A stretch of 64,000 bases of DNA. Origin: Polaribacter sp. (lineage in GTDB: Bacteria > Bacteroidota > Bacteroidia > Flavobacteriales > Flavobacteriaceae). Below, piece after piece: positions 9,107 to 17,922 of this stretch. Every line of letters starts with the position of its first letter. The first letter of the stretch is position 1. Position numbers and translations under genes: made by a program. A model generated the notes under the pieces. The model ran no database searches. It saw only the letters and a program-made list of their open reading frames with translations, and was not told the origin of the DNA. Location: contig NZ_JAHEHX010000019.1 in NCBI RefSeq assembly GCF_024639685.1, forward strand, positions 62,001-126,000. The letters run 5' to 3'.

Positions 9107-9475
9107 TTAAATATCATCAAAAGAAATATCTGTAAAGTCTTTTGCACTTTCTGTAGAATCTTCTGAATTTGTATTTTCTTCCTTCTTATAATCTTTCTGA
9201 TGACGTTCAGAGATCACTTCGTTTCCTTTTTCAGCAACAATGTAGTCAGTTGCTTTCTTTAACATTTCATGGAAATCTGAGAAGTCTTCCTTATAAAGGT
9301 AAATCTTGTGTTTTTGATAATGAAAAGAACCATCATCATGTGTAAATTTTTTACTTTCAGTTACTGTTAAGTAATAGTCGTCTGCTTTAGTAGCTCTAAC
9401 ATCAAAAAAGTAGGTTCTTCTTCCAGCTCTTAGTACTTGTGAAAAAATTTCTTCTTGTTCAACTCTCTCTGCCAT
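9107..9475 (-). CDS. DUF3276 family protein (PUR-alpha-like nucleic acid binding)
   Basis: 122 residues. The core (residues 8-90) matches the DUF3276/PUR family: FSQVLRAGRRTYFFDVRATKADDYYLTVTE, then SFHYQKHKIYLYKEDFSDFHEML. Known bacterial PUR proteins bind single-stranded DNA or RNA, with a fold resembling Whirly proteins. The last 30 residues are Glu/Asp/Ser rich and probably disordered. The gene stands alone, 78 bp downstream of the MsbA-like exporter gene on the same strand. Role in the cell is not established. Confidence 0.85.
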   Translation of the reverse strand: MAERVEQEEIFSQVLRAGRRTYFFDVRATKADDYYLTVTESKKFTHDDGSFHYQKHKIYLYKEDFSDFHEMLKKATDYIVAEKGNEVISERHQKDYKKEENTNSEDSTESAKDFTDISFDDI

Positions 9476-9553
9476 AATCTTTGCTATAGTATTTACATTA
9501 TAATTGTTACTGTTACAAATCTAATAAAATATTTTACTTAGCAATACGAAACA

Positions 9554-11308
9554 TTAAATTTCTTTTTCTAAAAGTTGTTGTTCATAAAGTTCTTTGTAAT
9601 ACCCATCTGTTTTTATAAGTTGATTATGAGTTCCTTGTTGTGTAATTTCCCCACTATCTAATACAATTATCTTGTCAGCATTTTTAGCAGATGAAACTCT
9701 ATGACTAATAATAAAAGTTGTTTTATTTTTAGATATTTTTTTTAGGTTAGATAGTATTTCTTCCTCTGTTTCAGTGTCTACAGCAGATAAACAGTCGTCA
9801 AAAATTAAAATTCTAGGATCCTTTATAATAGCTCTAGCTATAGAGACCCTTTGTTTTTGTCCTCCTGATAAAGTTACTCCACGCTCTCCTAGTATTGTTT
9901 GGTAGCCATTTGTAAAATCTATGATGTTATTGTGTACTACTGCATTTTTTGCAGCTGCTATTATCTCCTCTTTATTAGTTTCCTCTTTTCCAAATTTAAT
10001 GTTATTTTCAATTGTATCTGAAAAAAGAAAAGGGTCTTGTGGCACAAAACCTATTTGTGCTCTAACATCGTTTAGATTACATTCTGTGATAGGTTTGTCA
10101 TCTATTAAAATTGTTCCTTCTGTAACATCATAAAGTCTAGTTATTAATTCTATTATTGTAGATTTTCCACTTCCAGTTTTTCCTAGTATGGCAAGTGTAT
10201 CCCCCGATTTAATATCTAGATTAATAGATTTTAGAGCTGTAATATTTGTATCATCGTAGGTAAAAGAAACGTTTTTAAATGTTATTTTTCCTGATATGTT
10301 TGTTTTATTATTATTGTTATTATTTATTTCAGGAACTTCATTTAAGAATTCATTAATTCTAGCCTGTGATGCCTCTGCTTGTTGGACCATAGAAGTTACC
10401 CATCCTACCACTGCTACAGGCCATGTTAAGATGTTAACATACATAATGAATTCAATAATTACTCCAGATTGTATTTCGCCATTAATATAACGCAATCCTC
10501 CAATGTAAATAACAATCAAATTGCTTATTCCTATTAGTAATATCATTAAGGGAAAAAACAAAGCGTTTGCTTTTTGTAAATTGATGTTTTTTTCTTTACT
10601 CTCGTTTGAAATAGCATCAAAATCTTTAATTATAGATTGTTCAATTCCGTAAGACTTTACAACATTTATTCCTGAAAAAAATTCTTGATTAAATGTAGTT
10701 AGTTTTGATAAATACTGTTGAACAATTGTACTTCTTTTATGAATAACTTTACTTAGAACAAAAATAGATATAGATAGAAGCGGAAAAGGAATTAATGTGT
10801 ACATAGTAAGTTGTTTATCTACCTGTAACATTTGTGTAAAACCAACAGCAAATAAAACAATCATATTCATTGTGTACATAATAGCTGGGCCAACATACAT
10901 TCTAACTTTAGAAACATCTTCACTAATTCTATTCATTAAATCTCCTGTCCTATTTTTTTTATAAAAGTTTAGAGATAAGCGCTGGTATTGTTGATAAATT
11001 TCATTTTTTAAATCAAATTCAATTAGCCTAGATGTTACAATAATTGTTTGTCTCATTAAAAAAGTAAAGAACCCACTTAGTAAAGCTACTCCTATAATAA
11101 TAAGTACATTTTTTAAGAGTTCTTGTTTTACAAATGCAATGTCTGTTACTGTATTGTTTAAATATTCTTCAACAATATTAAAAGAGTTTCCAATAATTCT
11201 AGGCACTTGAAGAGTAAGTAGTTTAGAAAGTATGGTTATTAGCAAACCAATAATAATTCGCCATTTATATTTAGATAAATATTTATTTATGTATTGTAAT
11301 GCTTTCAA
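9554..11308 (-). CDS. ABC exporter, fused permease and ATPase (MsbA-like)
   Basis: 584 residues: a six-helix transmembrane domain (about residues 15-310), an Asn-rich linker (about 329-336), and an ATPase domain with Walker A GKTGSGKST, signature LSGGQKQRVSIARAI and H-loop ISHRVSSA. The Walker B reads ILIFDDCLSAVD, with Asp where most active ABC proteins have the catalytic Glu; this pattern is seen in half of heterodimeric exporters, so a partner protein is possible. Lipid or drug export across the inner membrane is likely. It stands divergent from nusB. Confidence 0.9.
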   Translation of the reverse strand: MKALQYINKYLSKYKWRIIIGLLITILSKLLTLQVPRIIGNSFNIVEEYLNNTVTDIAFVKQELLKNVLIIIGVALLSGFFTFLMRQTIIVTSRLIEFDLKNEIYQQYQRLSLNFYKKNRTGDLMNRISEDVSKVRMYVGPAIMYTMNMIVLFAVGFTQMLQVDKQLTMYTLIPFPLLSISIFVLSKVIHKRSTIVQQYLSKLTTFNQEFFSGINVVKSYGIEQSIIKDFDAISNESKEKNINLQKANALFFPLMILLIGISNLIVIYIGGLRYINGEIQSGVIIEFIMYVNILTWPVAVVGWVTSMVQQAEASQARINEFLNEVPEINNNNNNKTNISGKITFKNVSFTYDDTNITALKSINLDIKSGDTLAILGKTGSGKSTIIELITRLYDVTEGTILIDDKPITECNLNDVRAQIGFVPQDPFLFSDTIENNIKFGKEETNKEEIIAAAKNAVVHNNIIDFTNGYQTILGERGVTLSGGQKQRVSIARAIIKDPRILIFDDCLSAVDTETEEEILSNLKKISKNKTTFIISHRVSSAKNADKIIVLDSGEITQQGTHNQLIKTDGYYKELYEQQLLEKEI

Positions 11309-11408
11309 TGGAAAAATATTAAAAAGAAAATACGAAGATACAAGTTTCGGGAGTATAAACTTTCTTAAAAAAGAATTAAAAAGAGGCTATTCAAAAGTAA
11401 AATAATAC

Positions 11409-11416
11409 TACTTTTG
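11409..11416 (+). promoter_or_regulatory. Putative -7 element of the nusB cluster
   Basis: TACTTTTG, a perfect match to the Bacteroidota -7 consensus TAnnTTTG, 37 bases before the nusB ATG. No clear TTG -33 element stands at the expected distance, so this is a moderate call. Confidence 0.5.
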
Positions 11417-11453
11417 CATCGCAACCAAAAGCAATATATTTAAGTTCTTTATA

Positions 11454-12392
11454 ATGATTAACAGAAGACATATTCGAGTTAAAGTAATGCAATCTGTATA
11501 CGCCATGCAACAATCTCATAATGATGATATGGTAAGAGAAGAAATATTTTTAAAACATAGTATTTTAAAAATATTTGATCTTTATGTGCTTAACATTCAG
11601 CTGCTTGTAGAGGTGCAGAAATTAGCAGCTAAAAAAATAGCATTATCTAAAAAGAAAATCTTAGCGACTTCAGAAGATTTACAACCTAACACAAAATTTA
11701 TAGATAATACTTTAATAACTTCTATTGCAGATAGCATTGCTCTAGAAAGTTATTTATCGCTTAATAAACTTAATCATTGGTCTTTTGACGATGAGTATGT
11801 AAAAATTATTTTTGATGCACTACAAAAAAGTGATTTTTACAAAGATTACATAAATAGTAAAGAAATTTCATTCAAATCAGATAAAGCATTTGTTATTGAA
11901 TTTTACAAGCAAATTATTGCGCCAAATGAAAAGTTAGCAGAATTTTATGAAGATAAAATGATTTCTTGGGTAGATGATATCCCTTTTGTAAATACATGGA
12001 TTTTAAAAACGTTAAACAAGCAAAAAGAAGGAAAAACATTTCAGCTTGGTAAGTTATATAAAGATCAAGATGATGAAGATTTTGTTTCTGAATTGTTTCG
12101 AAAAACGGTATTAAAACATAAAACATACGAACAAGATATTACAAATAAAACACCAAATTGGGAAACAGATAGAATTGCTTATATTGATATGATATTAATA
12201 AAAATGGCAATAATAGAGTTTGTGAATTTTGGGTCAATACCTGTTAGAGTAACTATAAATGAATATATAGAAATCGCAAAAGATTATTCTACAACCAAAA
12301 GTAGTTATTTTATAAATGGTGTTTTAGATAAAATTTCAAAAGAGTTTTTAGAAACTAAAAAAATCGTAAAAATAGGTAGAGGATTACTTTAA
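11454..12392 (+). CDS. nusB: Transcription antitermination factor NusB, long Bacteroidota form
   Basis: 312 residues, about twice the length of the E. coli protein, as usual in Bacteroidota. The N-terminus (INRRHIRVKVMQSVYAMQQS) carries the RNA-contacting Arg-rich helix. The C-terminal part (WETDRIAYIDMILIKMAIIEF, then VRVTINEYIEIAKDYSTTKSSYFINGVLD) is the conserved NusB core. The middle is a lineage-specific helical insert. It binds boxA with NusE (S10) to support rRNA antitermination. It heads a plus-strand run with the DUF1573 lipoprotein 51 bp downstream and then yajC. Confidence 0.93.
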   Translation: MINRRHIRVKVMQSVYAMQQSHNDDMVREEIFLKHSILKIFDLYVLNIQLLVEVQKLAAKKIALSKKKILATSEDLQPNTKFIDNTLITSIADSIALESYLSLNKLNHWSFDDEYVKIIFDALQKSDFYKDYINSKEISFKSDKAFVIEFYKQIIAPNEKLAEFYEDKMISWVDDIPFVNTWILKTLNKQKEGKTFQLGKLYKDQDDEDFVSELFRKTVLKHKTYEQDITNKTPNWETDRIAYIDMILIKMAIIEFVNFGSIPVRVTINEYIEIAKDYSTTKSSYFINGVLDKISKEFLETKKIVKIGRGLL

Positions 12393-12443
12393 ATTTGGGT
12401 TAACAAATTTTAATTTATTATTTTTACAAAAACTTAATATATA

Positions 12444-12905
12444 ATGAAAAAATCAGTAATTTTAGTTGCTCTTCTAGCAACTTCATTAGTATTTATCTCT
12501 TGTGGAAACAGCAACACTGCTTCATCAAAAATAAATAAAGACAATTTAGAAAGTGCAAAAACTAGAGATGTAGAAATTAAAAACGGAGCTGCACTAGTAA
12601 TTTTCGATAAAACTGAGTACGATTTTGGTACAGTTACAGAAGGTGAAATTGTAGAAACTGTTTTTAATTTAACAAATTCAGGTACAACAGATTTAGTTAT
12701 TACAGATGCTCAGGTAACTTGTGGTTGTACTGTACCTGTTTGGCCAAAAACACCTATTAAACCAGGATCAAAAGAAGAAATCAAAGTAAGATTTAATACT
12801 AATGGTAAAAGTAATAGACAACAAAAAAATATTACTTTAATCACTAATACAGAATCTGGAAGAGAAATATTAACGCTTAAAGGAATGGTTACTCCAAAAG
12901 CATAA
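12444..12905 (+). CDS. DUF1573 lipoprotein
   Basis: 153 residues with a lipoprotein signal peptide; the lipobox ends at Cys20 (LVFISC). After a short linker comes one DUF1573 Ig-like domain, about residues 50-150: FDKTEYDFGTVTEGEIVETVFNL, then VTCGCTVPVWPKTPIKPGSK and IKVRFNTNGKSN. These domains resemble ASH/MSP folds and are found in surface or periplasmic proteins of Bacteroidota. Its place between nusB and yajC is conserved in flavobacteria as far as I know. Function is unknown; a structural or envelope role is inference. Confidence 0.88.
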   Translation: MKKSVILVALLATSLVFISCGNSNTASSKINKDNLESAKTRDVEIKNGAALVIFDKTEYDFGTVTEGEIVETVFNLTNSGTTDLVITDAQVTCGCTVPVWPKTPIKPGSKEEIKVRFNTNGKSNRQQKNITLITNTESGREILTLKGMVTPKA

Positions 12906-12918
12906 AACAATACAACAA

Positions 12919-13212
12919 ATGGATTCAGGAAGTTTAGCAAGTATGTTGCCTTTTTTAGCAATGATATTAGTCTTATATTTTTTTATGATAAGGCCACAGA
13001 TGAAACGTCAGAAAAAAGAAAAAGCATTTCAGGCAGAGATTAAAAAAGGGACTAAAGTTATTACAGCAAGTGGTATACACGGTAAAATTGTAGAAGTTAA
13101 TGAAACAGATAATACTATAACTTTAGAAACAGGCGCAGGAAAAATAAAGTTTGAACGTTCTGCAATTTCTATGGAACTAAGTAAGAAATATTTAGCTCCA
13201 GCAAAAAAGTAA
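12919..13212 (+). CDS. yajC: Sec translocase auxiliary subunit YajC
   Basis: 97 residues with one N-terminal membrane helix (residues 7-24, LPFLAMILVLYFFMIRP) followed by the classic MIRPQMKRQKKEKAFQ segment and the domain with GTKVITASGIHGKIVEV. YajC associates with SecDF-YidC and the Sec pore. It starts 13 bp after the DUF1573 gene, so the two are probably on one transcript, and is followed by a terminator. Confidence 0.95.
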   Translation: MDSGSLASMLPFLAMILVLYFFMIRPQMKRQKKEKAFQAEIKKGTKVITASGIHGKIVEVNETDNTITLETGAGKIKFERSAISMELSKKYLAPAKK

Positions 13213-13228
13213 TAAAATAGATTTACTG

Positions 13229-13269
13229 AAAGTGGGTTTTCTTCTTTTTGGAGGAAAATCCACTTTTTT
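13229..13269 (+). terminator. Intrinsic terminator after yajC
   Basis: Stem AAAGTGG-G-TTTTC pairs with GAAAA-T-CCACTTT (one G-T wobble) across an 11-14 base loop and is followed by a T run. Confidence 0.75.
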
Positions 13270-13310
13270 GTTATTTGACTTTTCATTAGATTGCATTAAA
13301 AATTTTTAAT

Positions 13311-14249
13311 TTGAAAAATTTTAAGAAAATACCGAAAACACTTATTGTTTTTTTATTTATTTCCTTTTTTATATGGTTGTTAATTACATTTTCTAAAGAG
13401 TATACTACAGAAATAAGTTTACCAATTACATTTAAAAATATTCCTCAGAATAAACTATTACAAGAGCCTTATCTTAAAATTTTAAGTTTGTCTGTGAAAT
13501 CTTCTGGTTTTAATTTACTAACAACACAAATTAGTAATAGAAAAATAAGTATTGATGCTTCAAAACTAAATAAAAATAAAAAAGGTAGCTATTATTTACT
13601 TTCTAAAAATCATTTCTTAAAAATTCAAAAACAATTATTCACTGGTATTCATTTACAATCCATAGAATTAGACACAATACCTTTACAAATAGGTGAGTTG
13701 ACTTCTAAGTACGTTGGCTTAAAGCCAAATTTAGATTTAAATTATCATATTGGTTATGATCTCTTAGAGCCAATAGTATTAAAGCCTGATTCAATTTTAA
13801 TTTCAGGTCCATTGTCACAGATAAAAGAAATAGATAACCTAGAATTATTGCCACTTGTTCTTACAGATGTAAAAAAAGATTTCACAAAAACGTTGTCCAT
13901 AAAAAAAATAACTGAATTAAAGAATATTCAGTATGCTAGAGATGAGGTTGTTTTGTCTGGTAGTGTAGATAAATTTACAGAAGGTAAAATTATGGTCCCT
14001 TTTACAATTAAAAATAAGCCAGAGCAAGTTAATTTAACCATACTTAACGATGAAATTCAATTAGCTTTTGTAGTTGCATTATCTAATTTTAACAACGTTT
14101 CTAAAGCCTCTTTTAAAATAGAATGTGATTATTTATTATCTAAAAAAAATAATTTATCATATTTGATTCCTAAAGTAGTTTTAAAACCAAGTTTTGTGAG
14201 AAATATAAAATTGTTACCTTCAAAAATTGACTTTTTAATTCAAAAATAA
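13311..14249 (+). CDS. YbbR-domain membrane-anchored protein
   Basis: 312 residues with one N-terminal membrane helix (about residues 10-28) and an extracytoplasmic remainder with YbbR-like repeats, for example EISLPITFKNIPQN near residue 35 and VLKPDSILISGPLSQIKEIDNLELLPLVLTD in the middle. The start is TTG at 13311; no ATG exists until far downstream. YbbR proteins of Firmicutes (CdaR) regulate the diadenylate cyclase, but no cyclase gene is adjacent here. It ends 1 bp before coaE, so the two are co-expressed. Confidence 0.82.
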   Translation: MKNFKKIPKTLIVFLFISFFIWLLITFSKEYTTEISLPITFKNIPQNKLLQEPYLKILSLSVKSSGFNLLTTQISNRKISIDASKLNKNKKGSYYLLSKNHFLKIQKQLFTGIHLQSIELDTIPLQIGELTSKYVGLKPNLDLNYHIGYDLLEPIVLKPDSILISGPLSQIKEIDNLELLPLVLTDVKKDFTKTLSIKKITELKNIQYARDEVVLSGSVDKFTEGKIMVPFTIKNKPEQVNLTILNDEIQLAFVVALSNFNNVSKASFKIECDYLLSKKNNLSYLIPKVVLKPSFVRNIKLLPSKIDFLIQK

Positions 14250-14250
14250 T

Positions 14251-14841
14251 ATGAAAATAGTTGGTCTAACAGGTGGAATTGGAAGTGGTAAATCTACTGT
14301 GGCAAATTACTTTTCATCCTTTGATAATGTAGCAATTTATATTGCAGATGAAGAAGCTAAAAAGCTAATGCAAACATCACAAATAATTAAACAAAAGATA
14401 AATGAAGTTTTTGGAGCTAATGCTTACATAGACAACTATTTAAACAAAAAATATATTTCTAATATTGTTTTTAAGGATAGCTCTAAATTAGATGCTTTAA
14501 ATAAAATTGTACATCCGGAAGTAAGAAAAAACTTTCATAATTTTGTGAAAGAGCAAAGAAATAAGGAGATAATAATATATGAAGCAGCCATTCTTTTTGA
14601 AAGCGATAATAGTCAATTTTGTGATTTTATAATTACTGTCTATGCAAATTCTTCCACAAGAATAAAAAGAGTAATTGGTAGAGATAATGTATCAAAAGAA
14701 AATGTTTTGTACAGAATGAAAAATCAGTTATCTGATACCTATAAGTTATTGCAATCTAATTATATTATTTATAATGATGATCTTAATAAGACTAAAGATC
14801 AAGTCCAGAAAGTCCATAAAATTTTAACAGAAAAATCTTAA
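14251..14841 (+). CDS. coaE: Dephospho-CoA kinase
   Basis: 196 residues, the standard length. P-loop GLTGGIGSGKST at residues 5-16, the CoA-binding DEEAKKLM segment near residue 32, HPEVRKNF near residue 90 and the lid RDNVSKENVLYRMKNQ near 148. It performs the last step of coenzyme A synthesis, phosphorylating the ribose 3'-OH. It is coupled to the ybbR-like gene by a 1 bp gap. Confidence 0.95.
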   Translation: MKIVGLTGGIGSGKSTVANYFSSFDNVAIYIADEEAKKLMQTSQIIKQKINEVFGANAYIDNYLNKKYISNIVFKDSSKLDALNKIVHPEVRKNFHNFVKEQRNKEIIIYEAAILFESDNSQFCDFIITVYANSSTRIKRVIGRDNVSKENVLYRMKNQLSDTYKLLQSNYIIYNDDLNKTKDQVQKVHKILTEKS

Positions 14842-14953
14842 TTGTTTTAATTATTATTAATGATTTTGTTAAATTGCTCTTAAAATTGAATTAAATCTGT
14901 TAATCAACGTTAAAAAGATATTTTTCAATTTTTTAAAGACTTAACTTTGATTT

Positions 14954-16522
14954 ATGGGCAAAAAAATGTTTGTTCTTATCGTAATTTTAATGAGCATTTC
15001 CTTAATTGGAATAATTGCTGTTCAACTCTATTGGATTGATAATGCTGTTGAGAGTAAAAAGCAACAATTTAGGAACGATGTCCAAAAATCTTTAGGTAGA
15101 GTTGCAGAAAGAATTAATGAAAAAGAGCAAGATTTAATAGATCGAAAGATTGAAGGAATGATAGAGAATATTGGGTTGGCAAATGCTGCTCAAATAAAAA
15201 ATTACTTTTTTCAAGAAATAGACACTACTACAAAACAAACATTTTCTTTAGGAGCAACTTACTTAGAAGAAAACTTTAAATTACCAAGTGAAGATTTTTT
15301 AGACAATGATAGCATTATTTTAAAAAGAATTTCCGGTAAGAAAGATTTTTTTCAAACCAAAACTTTCACAGGGATTGACAAGAAATCGAATTCTGAAGGC
15401 ATACGATCTTCTTTTACTAAAAGATATACTAATTTAGAAAAAGAGTACAACTATGAAACTTTTAGAAGCTTATTTGAAAAAAAACCAATACATCAACGCG
15501 TTAGTAACCGAGAGTTAACTGCAACTATTAAAGATGAATTGAATAAAAGAAATATTTTTTTAGATTTTAAATATGGTGTTTATGGTGTTGACGGTTTGGC
15601 AACAAAATTAAAATCTGGCTACTACACGATTAATAAAAAAAACAGCTATAGGTATCCTTTATTTTTTAATACAGAAGATTTACCTGTACATTTTTTATAC
15701 GTAACCTTTCCAACAAAAAACAATCATATATTGTCGGGAATCTCTGGTATTTTATTGTTGTCTTTATTTTTTATTTTTATTATAATAATTGCATTTTCTA
15801 GTTCTCTCTATCAATTAATTAAGCAAAAAAAGCTTTCAGAAATAAAGACCGATTTCATAAATAACATGACACATGAGTTTAAAACTCCTATTGCAACAAT
15901 AAATTTAGCAATAGATTCAATTAAAAATCCTAAAATCATATCAGATAAAGAAAAGGTAGAACGTTATGTAAATATGATTAGAGATGAAAATAAGAGAATG
16001 CATACTCAAGTAGAAAATGTTTTAAGAATTTCTAGATTAGAAAAAAATCAATTAGATATTAGTAAGGAAACAATAGATATACACGACACAATAGAGGAAG
16101 CCTTAAGTCATGTGCATTTGTTAATTCAGGACAGAAAAGGAATTATAACTACACACTTAGAAGCGTTAACTTCAGAGATATCTGGGAATGAATTCCATTT
16201 AACTAACGTAATTGTAAATATGTTAGAAAACGCAATTAAATATTCTGTTGGAGCGCCTGAGATTGATGTATTTACAGAAAGTACAAACAAGTTTTTCATA
16301 TTTAAAATAAAAGATGAAGGAATTGGAATGAATAAAAATGTACAAAAAAATGTTTTTGATAAGTTCTATAGAGAGCAAAAGGGAAATATCCATGATGTAA
16401 AAGGTCATGGTTTAGGTTTAGCCTATGTGAAAGAAATTGTAGAAAAACATCATGGAACAGTTTTTGTTGAGAGTGAAAAGGGAAAAGGAAGCATATTTAC
16501 AGTAAAGTTACCTTTAATTTAA
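14954..16522 (+). CDS. Sensor histidine kinase (RprX-like)
   Basis: 522 residues. Membrane helices at about 5-27 and 262-283 enclose a roughly 235-residue periplasmic sensor domain that I do not recognise. The cytoplasmic part has the H-box FINNMTHEFKTPIATINLA (phospho-His near residue 306), N-box NVIVNMLENAIKYS, G1 KDEGIGM, F-box FDKFYRE and G2 GHGLGLAYVKEI. The response regulator follows 10 bp downstream. The pair resembles RprX/RprY of Bacteroides in layout and sequence. The signal sensed is unknown. Confidence 0.92.
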   Translation: MGKKMFVLIVILMSISLIGIIAVQLYWIDNAVESKKQQFRNDVQKSLGRVAERINEKEQDLIDRKIEGMIENIGLANAAQIKNYFFQEIDTTTKQTFSLGATYLEENFKLPSEDFLDNDSIILKRISGKKDFFQTKTFTGIDKKSNSEGIRSSFTKRYTNLEKEYNYETFRSLFEKKPIHQRVSNRELTATIKDELNKRNIFLDFKYGVYGVDGLATKLKSGYYTINKKNSYRYPLFFNTEDLPVHFLYVTFPTKNNHILSGISGILLLSLFFIFIIIIAFSSSLYQLIKQKKLSEIKTDFINNMTHEFKTPIATINLAIDSIKNPKIISDKEKVERYVNMIRDENKRMHTQVENVLRISRLEKNQLDISKETIDIHDTIEEALSHVHLLIQDRKGIITTHLEALTSEISGNEFHLTNVIVNMLENAIKYSVGAPEIDVFTESTNKFFIFKIKDEGIGMNKNVQKNVFDKFYREQKGNIHDVKGHGLGLAYVKEIVEKHHGTVFVESEKGKGSIFTVKLPLI

Positions 16523-16532
16523 AAGTTTAAAA

Positions 16533-17234
16533 ATGGGAAGTAAAAAAATTTTATTAGTGGAGGACGATCCAAATTTTGGAACAGTTCTAAAAGATTATTT
16601 AGCGTTAAATGATTACAATGTAACACACGCAAAAGATGGTATAGAAGGTCTTATTATGTTTAAAAATAGTGATTATGATTTGTGTATTTTGGATGTGATG
16701 ATGCCAAGAAAAGATGGTTTTTCTTTAGCTCAAGATATTAGAACTACTAATAAAGAAATTCCAATTATATTTTTAACGGCAAAAACATTAAAAGAAGATG
16801 TTCTAAAAGGATATGCTGTTGGAGCTGATGATTATTTGAATAAGCCTTTTGACTCTGAGGTATTATTACATAAAATTAAAGCTATTTTACATAGAAAAGA
16901 ATCTGATAAAACAACAGATTCGGAACAGTTTGAATTTCAGATTGGTTCATTCTTTTTTAATTCTAAGTTAAGACACTTATCTAAAGATAAAGAAGCAGAG
17001 CCAAACAAGTTATCTCCAAAGGAAAGCAAGTTATTACGTATGCTAGCTATTCATAAAAATGATTTAATGCCTAGAGAGTTGGCATTAACAAAAATTTGGA
17101 GAGATGACAACTACTTTACTTCTAGAAGTATGGATGTTTATATTGCAAAACTTCGTAAATATCTAAAAGAAGATGAAAATGTAGAAATTTTAAATATTCA
17201 TGGAGAGGGTTTTAGATTGGTAGATAAATCATAA
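16533..17234 (+). CDS. OmpR-family response regulator (RprY-like)
   Basis: 233 residues. Receiver domain with acidic pocket EDD (10-12), phospho-acceptor Asp54 in LDVMMP, and FLTAK with the conserved Lys. The C-terminal winged helix (about 130-230) has LSPKESKLLRML, TSRSMDVYIAKLRKYL and NIHGEGFRL. It is co-transcribed with the kinase and followed by a terminator. RprY of Bacteroides and Porphyromonas regulates stress and sodium-pump genes; the regulon here is unknown. Confidence 0.93.
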   Translation: MGSKKILLVEDDPNFGTVLKDYLALNDYNVTHAKDGIEGLIMFKNSDYDLCILDVMMPRKDGFSLAQDIRTTNKEIPIIFLTAKTLKEDVLKGYAVGADDYLNKPFDSEVLLHKIKAILHRKESDKTTDSEQFEFQIGSFFFNSKLRHLSKDKEAEPNKLSPKESKLLRMLAIHKNDLMPRELALTKIWRDDNYFTSRSMDVYIAKLRKYLKEDENVEILNIHGEGFRLVDKS

Positions 17235-17254
17235 AAACGATACTTCCTTAATAT

Positions 17255-17286
17255 AAAAACTCAAGTTATTTTTAAGTTGAGTTTTT
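17255..17286 (+). terminator. Intrinsic terminator after the two-component system
   Basis: Inverted repeat AAAAACTCAA / TTGAGTTTTT around a 12-base AT loop, running directly into the Sua5-family gene whose ATG is 14 bases further on. Confidence 0.75.
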
Positions 17287-17299
17287 GTATTTTTATACA

Positions 17300-17920
17300 A
17301 TGGCTGATTTTATAAAAATTTATAACGAAAATCCTAATCCTAAGGAAATTCAAAAAGTGGTTAAGGTTTTAAAAAATGGAGGTTTAATAATTTATCCAAC
17401 AGATACTGTTTATGGTTTAGGTTGCGACATTACAAATACAAAAGCACTAGAGAAAATAGCAATTATAAAGGGTGTTAAATTAGGAAAAGCGAATTTTTCT
17501 TTTGTTTGTAATGATCTTAGTCATTTATCTAATTATATTAAACAGATAGACTCATCTACATTTAAACTATTAAAAAGAGCATTACCTGGGCCTTATACAT
17601 TTATTTTACCAGGAAGTAATAACTTACCCAAAGCCTTTAAAAAGAGGAAAACAGTAGGTATTCGAATACCAGATAACAACATTGCTAGAGCTTTGGTTGA
17701 AGCCTTAGGTAACCCAATTGTTTCTTCTTCTATAAGAGATGATGATGATATTTTAGAGTATACTACAGATCCAGAATTAATTTTTGAAAAGTGGAATAAT
17801 TTGGTAGATCTAGTTATAGATGGTGGTTATGGAGACAACTTGGCCTCTACAATTATAGATTTAACAGATAATATTCCAGAGGTTATAAGAGAAGGTAAAG
17901 GTAGCTTAGATATTCTTTAG
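17300..17920 (+). CDS. Sua5/YciO/YrdC family, probable threonylcarbamoyl-AMP synthase
   Basis: 206 residues from the ATG at 17300 (MADFIKIYNENP); an ATG 15 bases earlier overlaps the upstream terminator and is less likely. Family motifs are GGLIIYPTDTVYGLGCD near residue 30, the KxR pair in KRKTVGIRIPD near 118 and SSSIRDDD near 146. The enzyme makes threonylcarbamoyl-AMP from threonine, bicarbonate and ATP for t6A37 of tRNAs. The protein is the short YrdC/YciO-like form without the Sua5 C-terminal domain, so a YciO-type paralogue is the alternative. Confidence 0.85.
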   Translation: MADFIKIYNENPNPKEIQKVVKVLKNGGLIIYPTDTVYGLGCDITNTKALEKIAIIKGVKLGKANFSFVCNDLSHLSNYIKQIDSSTFKLLKRALPGPYTFILPGSNNLPKAFKKRKTVGIRIPDNNIARALVEALGNPIVSSSIRDDDDILEYTTDPELIFEKWNNLVDLVIDGGYGDNLASTIIDLTDNIPEVIREGKGSLDIL

Positions 17921-17922
17921 TC

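Noticed and set aside
9554..11308. Walker B Asp-for-Glu change as evidence of a dead exporter
   Set aside because: The LIFDD pattern occurs in functional exporter families, alone or in heterodimers, so inactivity is not implied.
12710..12961. 83-codon minus-strand frame across the DUF1573/yajC junction
   Set aside because: Antisense to two clear genes with no independent support.
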